In this document: piece by piece, positions 1 through 11,593 of the stretch | How positions within the stretch are numbered: position 1 is the stretch's first letter | Layout: every line of letters begins with the position of its first letter | Made by a program: the position numbers and the translations under genes | Source: Terebella lapidaria | Taxonomy: Eukaryota; Annelida; Polychaeta; Terebellida; Terebellidae | Assembly: GCA_949152475.1 (NCBI GenBank) | Contig: OX424560.1 | Coordinates: 41,990,719 to 42,054,718 of the forward strand | DNA length: 64,000 nucleotides | Direction of reading: 5' to 3' | The notes under the pieces: generated by a model | What the model was told of the DNA's origin: nothing | Databases searched by the model: none | The model's input: the letters and a program-made list of their open reading frames with translations, nothing else

Positions 1-378
1 GATGTGCGACGGGCTGCGAGACCCGCCTGACGTCTCGTATATCACCTCTGTCCTCGGATTCCCGCGTGTTCAGTTTGCTCATTAGTGCCTTGGGGCTGTC
101 CACAACTTTGCGAAAGTAGTAGTTTTCACAGAAGTTTTTACGACGACGGTTCACCCAACTAGCGACTCTGTTAACTGGACTTTCACTCAACAAATCTGAA
201 CAAACAAACCAACAAATATCAAGATCAGGTCAAATCAGAAATCACATCTATGATGCTACAGCTATCACCAATTAACCATACATAAAAATTTGTTACATTT
301 AAAGAATATTAAAACTTACCTTCATCGTGAAGCGGAGTTGCTTTAGATTTCTTTGTCTGAGTTTCCTCTGATTCCGTT
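1..378 (-). CDS. Partial host gene, two exons, product unknown
   Basis: Two minus-strand exons with matching splice phases: 320-378 (59 nt) and 1-195, which stays open to the window edge. The first ends at a GTAAGT donor; both begin after CAG acceptors at about 379 and 196. Spliced, they read TESEETQTKKSKATPLHDED and then LLSESPVNRVASWVNRRRKN, followed by a stretch rich in charged residues (FCENYYFRKVVDSPK, then MSKLNTRESEDRGDI). The lysine/arginine-rich character would suit a nuclear protein, but I recognise no family. The N-terminus lies upstream (to the right) and was not found; the C-terminus is outside the window. Exon structure and open frame are seen; function is unknown. Confidence 0.6.
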
Positions 379-891
379 CTGTAATATGAAAAAAAAAAAT
401 TGATTTATTATAATTTTCAATTGATTAGATTTCAGGCTAGGTAATTCAATGTCACTTTTGAGCTTGTATGATCTGTATTGAATCATCATACAGTGCTCAC
501 AACATTTTTTTATTCCGTAAATTTCTTTCCGTTTTATGTGCTTAATCCTGGTTGGCCACCAAATATATCTATTATTGCTAATATCAATTATGGTAGGTGA
601 TATTTTACATTGGGGGTCTCACAAGTCAAGATTCAATTGACAGTTATGCACATGCATGAACGTGGGAACGATAGGCTGCATAAATCATCACAGAATATCC
701 GACAATTATACCGTATACATGTACAAGCATCTATGACTATGAATTATGTTAGACTTTGAATAGAGTATGATTATTAGTTTTCCAGATATAGCTCGGTTTT
801 TGTCCTGACTCGATTTATATAACCGGACACTGAGTGAATCATGAGACCGATATCTTATATTCACTAACAGGTAATCATTATCAAGTCAATA
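379..891. other. Non-coding stretch, nothing recognised
   Basis: AT-rich DNA without a long open frame, a clear exon or a recognised repeat. It may be an intron of the partial gene to the left. Confidence 0.5.
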
Positions 892-955
892 ATGGGGGCA
901 GTGCCAGGGCCTAGATGGGGGCAGTGCCAGCGCCTAGATGGGGGCAGTGCTGGCC
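892..955. repeat. Short tandem repeat, 23-bp unit, about 2.8 copies
   Basis: Three consecutive copies of a unit starting ATGGGGGCAGTGCCAG and ending CCTAG; the third copy is incomplete. Confidence 0.85.
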
Positions 956-973
956 AGTTTTCTGACTTTTTTA

Positions 974-1309
974 GAGCCTGGACGAGTCAACGGGTACCCA
1001 AAGTCGGGGCGGGTTATACAATTACCCGGGTCAGAATTTCGTTACCCGAAAACGATAAAGATATAGTTCTTGCATTGAAAATTTAGCGATAAACACTAGT
1101 AAAATCACAAGAATGACAAGGAAATCATCGGTAAAAATCGAAGTAGTTTTACGAGATCTGTGTCAAAGATCGATGACTGGCGTTTATGTGTTACAAATTG
1201 CTCCTGTGAGTCCCGTTCAAACGGTGATATATATTTGGACGGGTTACCCAGGCGGGTCGGGTCAGACCATACGGGTACCCGGGTCGGAAATTTTTGACTC
1301 GTCCGGGCC
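974..1309 (+). mobile_element. MITE-like element, GCCCGGACGAGTC inverted ends, copy 1
   Basis: About 340 bp. The left end reads GAGCCTGGACGAGTC. The right end reads GACTCGTCCGGGCC, its inverse. Just inside both ends lie GGGTACCC words and CG-rich stretches around an AT-rich core. Two more copies lie at 11,944-12,330 (inverted) and 34,467-34,823. No open frame. The family is non-autonomous; the superfamily cannot be set from this copy because the target duplication is not clear. Confidence 0.7.
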
Positions 1310-3270
1310 GTAATTTCTTTTTATAGTCATCAGAGCGTTGGAATCGAGCAATAGCCTGAAAAATCAACATTACATAGAGCAAGTAGACGCTTCCGGTCGC
1401 CTACGACCGCTTGGGTGTATCCCCCGTAGCCCTATCATCTCTGTTAAACCCAAATATATCACTGTCAAGTGTGAAAAACTAGAGCAAGGGCTAAAAAAGA
1501 TTACCAGAGAAATGTTAAATCTCAAGTCACGACTGTTTTTTTTTCCCCACCAAAATTGCTGCACTGATTTTCCAAGGTTATTGAAGGTCGAATTCAAAAA
1601 CACCACTGAAATCTCTTTATATGAATTTCCATTCGACATGTTTGATAAAATAACAAAAATACAGATAGATCAATCTTTTCACCTATTTATATTTCAACTC
1701 AGAATATTTTACAAACTTGGTTCCAAGTTGAAATTCAAAGTAAAATTTGACCAAAAATGCATATCAAGATGACAAAATTGGTGCCAGATTGAACTTCTCA
1801 CCATAAGTTATATTTCGACTCATAATACATGTATGTGCCAAACATGGTTCCATGTTGAAATTCAAAGTAAAAGTTAATCAAAACTGCATTTCAAGATGAC
1901 AAAATTGGAGCCAGATCAAACTTTTCGTCATGAGTTACATTTTAACTCATAATACCTGCCCAACGTGATTTCAAGTTGAAATTCAAACTAAAAGTTGACC
2001 AAAACTGCATTTCAAGATGACGAAATTGGAGCCAGATCGAATTTTTCACCATAAGTTATATTTTAACTCATAATTTGTGCCAAACATGGTCTCAAGTTGA
2101 AATTCAAAGTAAAAGGTGATCAATGTTTTCATAAAAAGCTATTGTGATAAATAATAGACTTAACTAGCAAAAAAATAATGTTAACTTATTTGGTCACAGC
2201 CATAAAATCTCTACTGGATAAAGCCTTCACCTTGTTGAGCCCAATAATAAATATTTCTTGTCTTAACTATTTTCATTGTGGTCAATAATAGACTTAACAT
2301 GTAAAAATAAAGTTAACTTATTCGGTTACACCCAGAAATTTCTACCGGACAAAACCTTAACCTTGTTGAGCTCAATAATAATTGTTTCTCATCTTAACTA
2401 TTTTTATTGAGGTCAATAATAGACTTAACTAGCAAAAAAAATGTTAACTTATTTGGTTACAGACATAAAATGTCTACTGGACAGAATCTTTACCTTGTTG
2501 AGCCCAATAATAAATATTTCTTATCTTAACTATTTTTATTGTGGTCAATAATAGACTTAACTATTTTTATTGTGGTCAATAATAGACTTAACTAGTGAAA
2601 ATAATGTTAACTTATTCGGTTACACCAATGAAATTTGTACTGGACAAAACATTTACCTTGTTGAGGTTAATAATAAATATTTCTTGTCTTAACTATTTTT
2701 ATTGTGGTCAATTATTTAACTATTAAAAATAATGTTAACTTATTCAGTTACACCCATGAAATCTGTACTGGACAAAACCTTTACCTTGTTGAGCTTAATA
2801 ATAAACATTTCTCGTTTTAACTATTTTTATTATGGACAATAATAGACTTAACTAGTAAAACTAATGTTAACTTATTCAGTAATATGGTCCTGTTTTCACT
2901 GAAAATTTCAGTTCTCCATTCTGAACAAGAAACCAGTGTCATTACCTTCCATTGTACAGGCTATTGGAAAGATCGTACATGTCAAAATGGATATTTCACA
3001 ATTCTGTAATAAGTTAGGCTGTTAACATATTAATATTTATATGATCATTCTAAAAAACGATTGGTTTCGTGTGACAGCCCTTCCCAACAATACTTCCAAA
3101 TATTATCGAGATTTGTCAAAAATTGCCATCTGTAGAGCGTTCACAAGCCATGTGTCTCAAAAAGGCTGTTTTCAAAGCAAAATGTGTCCCCAAACGACAA
3201 ATTCAGTTGCCACGGCAACCAAAATCGATTGGTGTCGGGATCTTACCATAATATATGTGCCTGCAAAAAA

Positions 3271-6200
3271 CTAGACGCTTCCGGTCGCCTACGACCGCTT
3301 GGGTGTGTCCCCCGTAGCCCTATCATCTCTGTTGCCCCAAATATATCACTGTCAAGTGTGAAAAACTAGAGCAAGGGCTAAAAAAGATTACCAGGGAAAT
3401 ATTAAATCTCAAGTCACAACTGTTTTCTTTTCCCCACCAAAATTGCTGCACTGATTTTCCGAGGTTATTGAAGGTCGAATTCAAAATCACCACTGAAATC
3501 TCTTTATATAAATTTCCATTCGACATGTTTGATGAAATAACGAAAATACAGATAGATCAATCTTTTCACCTATTTATATTTCAACTCTGAATATTTTACA
3601 AACTTGGTTCCAAGTTGAAATTCAAAGTAAAATTTTACCAAAACTGCATTTCAAGATGACGAAATTGGAGCCAGAACGAATTTTTCACCATAAGTTATAT
3701 TTTAACTCATAATTTGTGCCAAACATGGTCTCAAGTTGAAATTCAAAGTAAAAGTTGATCAATGTTTTCATAAAAAGCTATTGTGATCAATAATAGACTT
3801 AACTAGCAAAAAAATAATGTTAACTTATTTGATCACAGCCATAAAATCTCTACTGGACAAAGCCTTCACCTTGTTGAGCCCAATAATAAATATTTCTTGT
3901 CTTAACTATTTTCATTGTGGTCAATAATAGACTTAACATGTAAAAAAAATTAGCCCAAAGGCTAAGATAGGTTACCGGACAATTTTGGTTTGGCCATGGC
4001 AGCATTGGCAGGTAACAGACCTTGAGATTTACCAATCAAGGTTCGCAGTGTAAACATATGACCTTGGGATTTACCAATCAAGGTCATCCGTATGAACTTC
4101 GATGTAACCATTACATGTATGTGTGCGGCATTTGATATTCTATATGTTGGGTGGAATCGTTTAGGCCGCTCAGGTCAATTTACACATTCCAAGTCAGACA
4201 TTTGGCACTCAAGGTCATCTGACGTCAAGTTCAAGGTCATCATTAGTTGTGCCATATATGTCTTCCTATATGTTCATAATGCAAACAGGAGCTCTATCTG
4301 CAAGCATTTCATCTACAAAGGCAAATCTGGGCATTTTTTGACCCCAAAATGGCTGTTTTGACCTTTCAAGGTCATCCAAGGTCAAATTCAAGGTCACCAC
4401 ACAAGTCGCCATATATGACTTCCGATTTGAAAGTGCCAGTTTCTAAGCTCTATCTTCAAGCGTTCTATGAGTACAGTCCTGACAGCTCCCATTATGAAGG
4501 AAAAAAGTGCCGAAAATTTTCTAAGTCCAAAATTTTTTTCAAAGGGTGAAAATTTTTTTTTGCCTAGAAATGGCCCAAAATGGATAGTAATGTTATTTGG
4601 GGCGAAAAAATTTTTTTTCGCCGACTCGTCAAAAATTCAAAATGGCCGCCACACTGAGATCGGCGATTCAAGGGCAACAAAACTTATACACGTCGCAGAG
4701 GTATATAAGAGGAATCTTTTTAAGCAAAAATCTCAAAACTGATCAGAGAGTTTTTGAGAAAATACAGACCAGGTGCAAATTTGAGCGTTTTTCGACCCAA
4801 AAATGGCTGTTTTGACCTTTCAAGGTCATCCAAGGTCAAATTCAAGGTCACCACACAAGTCGCCATATATGACTTCCCATTTGAAAGTGCCAATTTCTAA
4901 GCTCTATCTTCAAGCGTTCTATGAGTACAGTCCGGACAGCTCCCATTATGAAGGGAACAAGTGCCGAAAATTTTCTAAGTTCAAAATTTTTTTCAAAGGG
5001 TGAAAATTTTTTTTTGCTCTAGAAATGGCCCAAAATGGATAGTAATGCGATCTGGGGCGAAAAAAATTTTTTTCGCCGACCCGCCAAAAATTCAAAATGG
5101 CCGCCACACGAAAACCGGCAGATTTAGGGCAACCAAACTTATACATATCACAGAGGTATATGAGGGGAATCTTTTGAAACCAAAAACTCAAAACTGATCA
5201 GACAGTTTTTGAGAAAATGGCCGTCAAAGTCCAAAATTGAGCGTTTTTCGACAAAAACGGCCGCCATTTTGAAAAAAATGCGAAAATCAAAAAACAAAAA
5301 AATACCTCCTTCTCAAAATATTTTTAGGCATTTTTGTGCAAAATTTCAGAAAGATTCGATCGTTAACTTTAAAGATAAAAATGTTAACGCCGGACGGACG
5401 GACGGACGGACGACGGACGCAACGCCATGCCAATAGGTTATCGGACCAAAGGTCCGGTAACCTAATAAAGTTAACTTATTCGGTTACACCCAGAAATTTC
5501 TACCGGACAAAACCTTAACCTTGTTGAGCTCAATAATAATATTTTTCATCTTAACTATTTTTATTGAGGTCAATAATAGACTTAACTAGCAAAAAAAATG
5601 TTAACTTATTTGGTTACAGACATAAAATGTCTACTGGACAGAATCTTTACCTTGTTGAGCCCAATAATAAATATTTCTCATCTTAACTATTTTTATTGTG
5701 GTCAATAATAGACTTAACTATTTTTTATTGTGGTCAATAATAGACTTAACTAGTGAAAATAATGTTAACTTATTCGGTTACCACAATGAAATTTGTACTG
5801 GACAAAACATTTACCTTGTTGAGGTTAATAATAAATATTTCTTGTCTTAACTATTTTTATTGTGGTCAATGATTTAACTATCAAAAATAATGTTAACTTA
5901 TTCAGTTACACCCATGAAATCTGTACTGGACAAAACCTTTACCTTGTTGAGCTTAATAATAAACGTTTCTCGTCTTAACTATTTTTATTGTGGACAATAA
6001 TAGACTTAACTAGTAAAACTAATGTTAACTTATTCAGTAATATGGTCCTGTTTTCACTGAAAATTTCAGTTCTCCATTCTGAACAAGAAACCAGTGTCAT
6101 TACCTTCCATTGTACAGGCTATTGGAATGATGGTACATGTCAAAATGGATATTTCAAAATTCTGTAATAAGTTAGGCTGTTAACATATTAATATTTATAT

Positions 6201-6712
6201 GATCATTCTAAAAAACGATTGGTTTCGTGTGACAGCTCTTCCCAACAACACTTCCAAATATTATCGAGATTCGTCAAAAATTGCCATCTGTAGAGCGTTC
6301 ACAAGCCATGTGTCTCAAACAGGCTGTTTTCAATGCAAAATGTGTCCCCAAACGACCAATTCAGTTGCCACGACAACCAAAATCGATTGGTGTCGGGATC
6401 TTACCATAATATATGTGCCTGCATAAAATAATGGTGATCGGGTGAGAATTGCGGCCTGTAGCACATTCACACGATATGTGTCTCAAACAGGCTGTTTTCA
6501 ATGCAAAATGTGTCCCCAAACGACCAATTCAGTTGCCACGGCAACCAAAATCGATTGGTGTCGGGATCTTACCATTATATATGTGCCTGCAAAAAATAAT
6601 GGTGATCGGGTGAGAATTGCGGCCTGTAGCGCGTTCACAAGAAAATCTCTGCGGACGCGGACGCCGAAGCCAAATCCATAGTATCCGCCGAACTATGTTC
6701 GGGGGATACAAT
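3271..6712 (+). mobile_element. Helentron-like element H1, copy II, nested in copy I
   Basis: Starts with CTAGACGCTTCCGG at 3271 and ends with the terminal hairpin and ACAATAAT at about 6712. It sits in copy I between CCTGCAAAAA and TAATGGTGATC, which are contiguous in other H1 tails (for example 6590-6603). The tail carries an extra tandem copy of a roughly 170-bp segment (6428-6600). A family H2 element is nested inside at 3947-5464. Confidence 0.8.
3947..5464 (+). mobile_element. Helentron-like element H2, copy 1, nested in H1
   Basis: Family H2 starts with the palindrome TTAGCCCAAAGGCTAA, then TAGGTTACCGGAC. It ends with the hairpin GGTTATCGGACC-AAA-GGTCCGGTAACC and CTAA. The core contains a unit of about 450 bp present twice in tandem, rich in AAGGTCA words, followed by a GGAC/GACG microsatellite just before the 3' hairpin. 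Other copies: 21,959-23,196; 37,928-38,512; 42,046-42,402; 48,830-50,283; 50,350-51,885; and reversed at 60,681-62,097 and 63,388 to the edge. No coding function; the recurring 60-90-residue open frames are the same repeat seen again. Confidence 0.85.
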
Positions 6713-6975
6713 AATGGTGATCGGGTGAGAATTGCGGCCTGTAGCGCGTTCACAAGCCATGTGTCTCAAACAGGCTGTTTTCAATGCAAAATGTGTCCCC
6801 AAACGACCAATTCAGTTGCCACGGCAACCAAAATCGATTGGTGTCGGGATCTTACCATTATATATGTGCCTGCAAAAAATAATGGTGATCGGGTGAGAAT
6901 TGCGGCCTGTAGCGCGTTCACAAGAAAATCTCTCTGCGGACGCGGACAAATCCATAGTATCCGCCGAACTTTGCC

Positions 6976-7156
6976 GAACTGACCAAGGCCGTCAGAACCG
7001 GTCACGCCTCGGTTGCTGGGTATTTCCGTTTTTGGTATAGCCTGGATCACTAAGTTATCGTGGCATTAAGAAAATTTTGCTAACTATTTAATGGGAAATT
7101 TTATTATGTGAAAACTTAAATATGTTATCACGTTGTATGAGCTATCTTTCGAATAA
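6976..7156. other. Short spacer between H1 and H3 elements
   Basis: No gene or repeat recognised. Confidence 0.5.
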
Positions 7157-8957
7157 CTAGACGTCAAGGCCTAAAGGCCTTGGAGGCATTTCAGGGTGAA
7201 GCATGAAAAAAACAAAATGCTGATTCAGCAAAAACATGATAAGCTCCCAATGAGACCTATAAGACATTTGTTCAATTACATGTATGTGAAGGACAAACTT
7301 CATACCATTAAGACTATCTGTCTAATGTGTGTTTTGTTCTAAGTCGCACCGTTTCCGAGGAATCGATGAGTCCGTTTCGCTCTTCGACAAACCGTTTCCG
7401 AAATATATCGACGAAAACGGAAAAATGCCGACTCAGCGAAAAAATTTACGGTCAAGGTCAAAGGTCATTGAAAATACCCCTTTAACATGTTTGTCTAAGG
7501 CGACAAGTCCAAAAATAACGTCCGTTTCGCTCTACGACGCACCGTTTCCGAGATATCGGCGAAAACAAGAAAATGCCGACTCAGCGAAAAAATTTAAGGT
7601 CAAGGTCAAAGGTCATCCATAATACCCTTAAGACATGTTTGTCTAGAGCGACGAGTCCGAAAATACTGTCTGTTTCGCTCTACGACGCACCGTGTCCGAG
7701 ATATCGACAAAAACGAAAAATGCCGACTCAGCGAAAAAATTTAAGGTCAAGGTAAAACGTCATCCCTAATACCCTTAAGACATGTTTGTCTAGGGCGAAA
7801 AGTCCGAAAATAACGTCCGTTTCGCTCTACGACGCACCGTTTCCGAGATATCGGCGAAAACAAAAAAATGCCGACTCAGCGAAAAAATTTAAGATCAAGG
7901 TCAAAGATCATCCATAATACCCTTAAGACATGATTGCCTAGGGCGACGAGTTCGAAAATAACGTCCGTTTCGCTCTATGACGCACCGTGTCCGAGATATC
8001 GACGAAAAATGCCGACTCAGCGAAAAAATTTAAGGTCAAGGTCAAAGGTCATCCCTAATACCCTTAAGAAATGTTTGTCTAGGGCCACGAGTCCGAAAAA
8101 CGTCCGTTTCGCTCTACGACGCACCGTTTCCGACATATCGACGAAAACGAAAAATGCCGTCTCAGCGAAAAAAATTTAAGGTCAAGGTCGAAGGTCAAAA
8201 GATCATCCATAATACCCCTTAGACATTGTCTAAGGCGACGAGTCCGAAAATAACGTCCGTTTCGCTCTACGACGCCGTCTCAGCGAAAAATGCCGTCTCA
8301 GCGAAAAAAATTTAAGGTCAAGGTCGAAGGTCAAATGATCATCCATAATACCCCTTAGACATCTTCGTCTAAGGCGACGAGTCCGAAAATAACGTCCGTT
8401 TCGCTCTACGACGCACCGTTTCCGAGATATCGACGAAAACGAAAAATGCCGACTCAGCGAAAAAAATTTAAGGTCAAGGTCGAAGGTCATCCATAATACC
8501 CCTTAGACATGTTTGTCTAGGATGACGAGTCCGAAAATAACGTCCGTTTCGCTCTACGACGCACCGTTTCCGAGATATGCATGAGAGCCTCAAGGATGAC
8601 TCAGCTAAAAGTATTTCGAGCCCTAGGTCAAAGGTCGTTTGACGGATCGGCCTATAAATCAATAGGCTTCTTCCCTGGTAATATATGAACCTCAGTGCAA
8701 AGTTTTACACTCATTGCCATAATACATTTTGAGTTATCGTGCGGAAACCAAAAAGATGAATTTCATCCTCACGGACCCCGAAGCCGGCTCAAAAACAAAA
8801 GGCTTCTTCCACACAACATTTCTGACCAGCGGTGAAAATTTGGCAAAGATACACTGAGGCAAACTGAAGTTATCGTGCGGAAACCAAAAAGTGAAAAAAA
8901 AAAGAAAAATTTTTTTTGACAAAACCATAAAGGCATTTCTGCTGAAATGCCTTAATA
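7157..8957 (+). mobile_element. Helentron-like element H3, copy 1, with about 150-bp tandem core
   Basis: Starts CTAGACGTCAAGGCC with the palindrome AAGGCCTAAAGGCCTT and then GGCATTTC. Ends with the hairpin GGCATTTC-TGCT-GAAATGCC and TTAATAA. The core (about 7330-8580) is a tandem array of a unit near 150 bp with the landmarks AGGTCAAGGTCAAAGGTCAT, GACATGTTTGTCTAG, CGTCCGTTTCGCTC and ACCGTTTCCGAGATAT. The tail carries two modules with ATCGTGCGGAAACCAAAA followed by an A-rich run. Short open frames cross the array in several registers; none looks like a gene. Confidence 0.85.
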
Positions 8958-9298
8958 ACATAACTTTTTCTCTTAGTTGTCTCTGTGAGGTAGAGTAATG
9001 GAAGTGAAAATGAATTTCACTCGTGGTACTGAATGCTCGAAGGTTGTGAAAGTTCTCATTTGATCTTTGCCAGAGTATGTAGTGGTGCACTTGTGTGGAA
9101 ACTGACAAAGTTTTATTTTATATTTAAATTTTAACTCAGCTTAGAAGTCTTTTATCAGTTTTCATAACAGGAAGTGACGATTTATGCAATTTCATCAATT
9201 TGACAAATTTTTATTGATAATATTTTTTTAAGTTTCTTGTTTTTTTATTACCTCCACTGCTTCGTCATTTGACAGGTGAGAAAATAAACATAATCATG
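8958..9298. other. AT-rich spacer, nothing recognised
   Basis: No open frame or repeat recognised between the H3 element and the 3' tail of the LINE. Confidence 0.5.
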
Positions 9299-10301
9299 CA
9301 TTTGTCTTGTCTTGTCTTGTTCAATACTTGTCCACACCTAATAGGCACTATGACATGGTGTGCATGACTTGTGTTCAACTGAAGGTACTGTGCAGGTATT
9401 TACAGTATTTACAGGCTGTGGGTGGAGATCACAGTCGGGTGCCAGCCAACCTCTGCTTGAACTGGTCAACAGAGGTGGCACTGACGACATCTTCAGGCAG
9501 AGAGTTCCACAGTGGAATGGTCCTTGGGATGAAGGAGTCTCTGAAGATGGTCAGGTTGGTGTGAGGGACCGTGAACTGTAGAGGGTGGCCTCGGGTGTGG
9601 TGGTGGGACGGCTTAGGTGCCGGGTGGTATGATGTCGGAATGGCAATCAAATTATTTGTCATCTTGTAGAAGGTGGTTAGGCTGATGTTTCGACGTCTGT
9701 TGGCCAAGGATGGCCACTGGAGGTCCTGCAGCATGGCCTGTATACTGTCCCGGGTGTCCCTTTTGTGTGGCTGGTTGGTTACAAATCGGGCTGCAGCTCG
9801 TTGGACCTTCTCCAAGCTTGTGGATCCTGAAGCTGTCTGAGGGCTCGATACCAAGCAGGCGTACTCGAGGGTTGGTCGGACGAGGGAGACATATGATCTC
9901 TCCTTGACTCTCTGTGGACTGATTCCGACGGAGGAAGTCCAGAGTGCGCTTCGCTTCCCAGTCATGTGTTTGATGTGGGCTGACCAGTTCATTTTGCTGG
10001 TGAAGATTTCACGGAGATACGAACTGTTGTCAACCAGCTCTAGTACATCTCCACCTAGAGAGTATGTTGACCGGTGGATATTGGTTCTAGCCAGTGTGAC
10101 TCGTAGGAAGTGGCACTTCCTGGTGTTGAATGCCGCCTGTCACGTCACACCCCAGGCAGACAGGTGGTCGAGATCTTGTTGGAGGCGGGTCGAATCCTCT
10201 GGGCTGTTGATTTCCCTGTACATTACACAGTCATCTGCGAACAACCGGACTGTTGATGTTATGCCATCAGTGATGTCATTGATATACATGTACAGGAGAA
10301 A
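9299..10301 (-). pseudogene. LINE reverse transcriptase, C-terminal piece (piece 4 of 4)
   Basis: Minus-strand sequence reads through the reverse-transcriptase active-site block (VRLFADDCVMYREI), then SAHIKHMTGKRSALW, LVRPTLEYA, LEKVQRAAARFV, LANRRRNISLTTFYKM and ends FKQRLAGTRL. These blocks are typical of the Jockey/CR1/L2 group of non-LTR retrotransposons. One in-frame stop lies after SAWGVT. The 3' tail ends in ACAAG repeats (9299-9330), as LINE 3' ends often do. The piece is cut at 10,301 by an H4 element; the preceding LINE codons resume at 13,946. Confidence 0.85.
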
Positions 10302-11561
10302 CTAGACATAAAAGCCTATAGGCTTTGTGGCATCCCCCAATTTGTTCTTATCATTTCAAATGGTCATACTGGACTGAGAAAAAAGGATACATAGGCCATT
10401 GTATGTGGGTAAGAGTGAGAGCTCATCAGACAGTTTCTTACCAGAACTGCTTTCTATCATCTTGACAACTTGGCCCACCAGACATTTGCCACCCAAAATG
10501 AATGGACAATTACCCAGCCAATATTCAGAGTACTACCCAGCCAATATTCAGAGTACTAGTATATTTAATCAGGATGTTCGTGATATTTTTCAGGTGCTCC
10601 TGTCAAATGTAAAATGATATGTGACTAAAAGAATGCTGTGTCATCTTGGCCAATTTTGTGATTCCAAAACTGGTACAAACAGTGGAATATTCGCATTCAC
10701 ATTATAACCAAAGCCAAACATTTCCCAGCTAACTAAAACATTGATGATTTGGTCATTGCATGTGAAATAGAGTTGAATAACAAAACATTCAAACAATACA
10801 TATTTGTACAATATAAATGCAGACAGGGCAAATCATCCCCCAAGCATGTTGTGTCATGTGTGTTGGCTTATTAACCAACTATTGTATCCTGTGGGGTGGA
10901 ACTTCATTCTTTTACCATGTACACACACTAGTAAACCAGGCTTTGGAGGGGGGAGTGAGGGATTATGCATGGATATGAGCCTGGGGTCAAGTTGGACATG
11001 CTAGCTGTATCACTTGTCAGGCATGACTGAGCAGGGCTGGCTGAGAGCGCGGAGCCTATTGCTGTGCTGGACAGACTGGCTGATCTTGTAAGGCATGACT
11101 GAGCAGGGCTGGCTGAGAGGGGCGGAGCCTATCGCTGTGCTGGACAGAGTGGCTGATCTTGTAAGGCATTACTGAGCTCTCATATACTGCACTGGCTGAG
11201 AGGGCAGAGCCCAGCCTCATGCTGGACATGCAGGCTGCAGTCAGTGAATACAGTAGCATGGCTCAGTCACAGTATTACATCTGCATGGGGGCAGGCGAGG
11301 GAAAAATTCTAAGTCCAAAAAAAAATACACCCAAAAAATTTTTTCCCCCTGGAAATTGCCTGAATCAAATTATGACATTGACAGGAATCGCCCGATTTTT
11401 TTTTCCAAAATGGCCGCTGGCGGCCATCTTGGATTTCGGATCTCGACGAAAAACAATAGGGGTTAGGAGCAAAGTATTTCGGATGAGCTGTGAAAATTTC
11501 GGAAAGATAGATCAAGGTGTTCAAGAGTTATGATCCGGAAACCAAACGGCGGAAGAAAAAA

Positions 11562-11593
<32 letters not shown>

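Larger units (their letters stand above)
1383..6975 (+). mobile_element. Helentron-like element H1, copy I, interrupted by copy II
   Basis: Family H1 has a 5' start CTAGACGCTTCCGGTCGCC with a palindrome (GGTCGCCTACGACC), then the short inverted word TGTATCCCCCG. The core has two tandem-repeat blocks: a 110-120-bp unit (1690-2110 here) and a 127-130-bp unit (2110-2880). The 3' tail ends in a hairpin whose arm repeats TGTATCCCCCG in inverse. In copy I the 5' part is 1383-3270 and the tail resumes at 6713 after copy II, ending in a damaged hairpin near 6975. There is no coding capacity; the short open frames here are repeat by-products. This layout (subterminal inverted words, 3' hairpin, insertion in A/T runs without target duplication) matches non-autonomous Helentron elements. 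Confidence 0.75.

Noticed and set aside
4349-5003. Recurring 66-codon frame (MAVLTFQGHPRSNSRS start) in many places
   Set aside because: It is the same segment of the H2 core seen in each copy. It sits in repeat DNA with AGGTCA words and poly-T/A runs and lacks any conserved neighbour or domain.
6199-6982. Plus-strand frames in H1 tails (FTSHVSQTGCFQCKMCPQ type, cysteine-rich)
   Set aside because: They look zinc-finger-like but occur in every H1 tail with stops and indels among copies; they follow the non-coding tail repeat.
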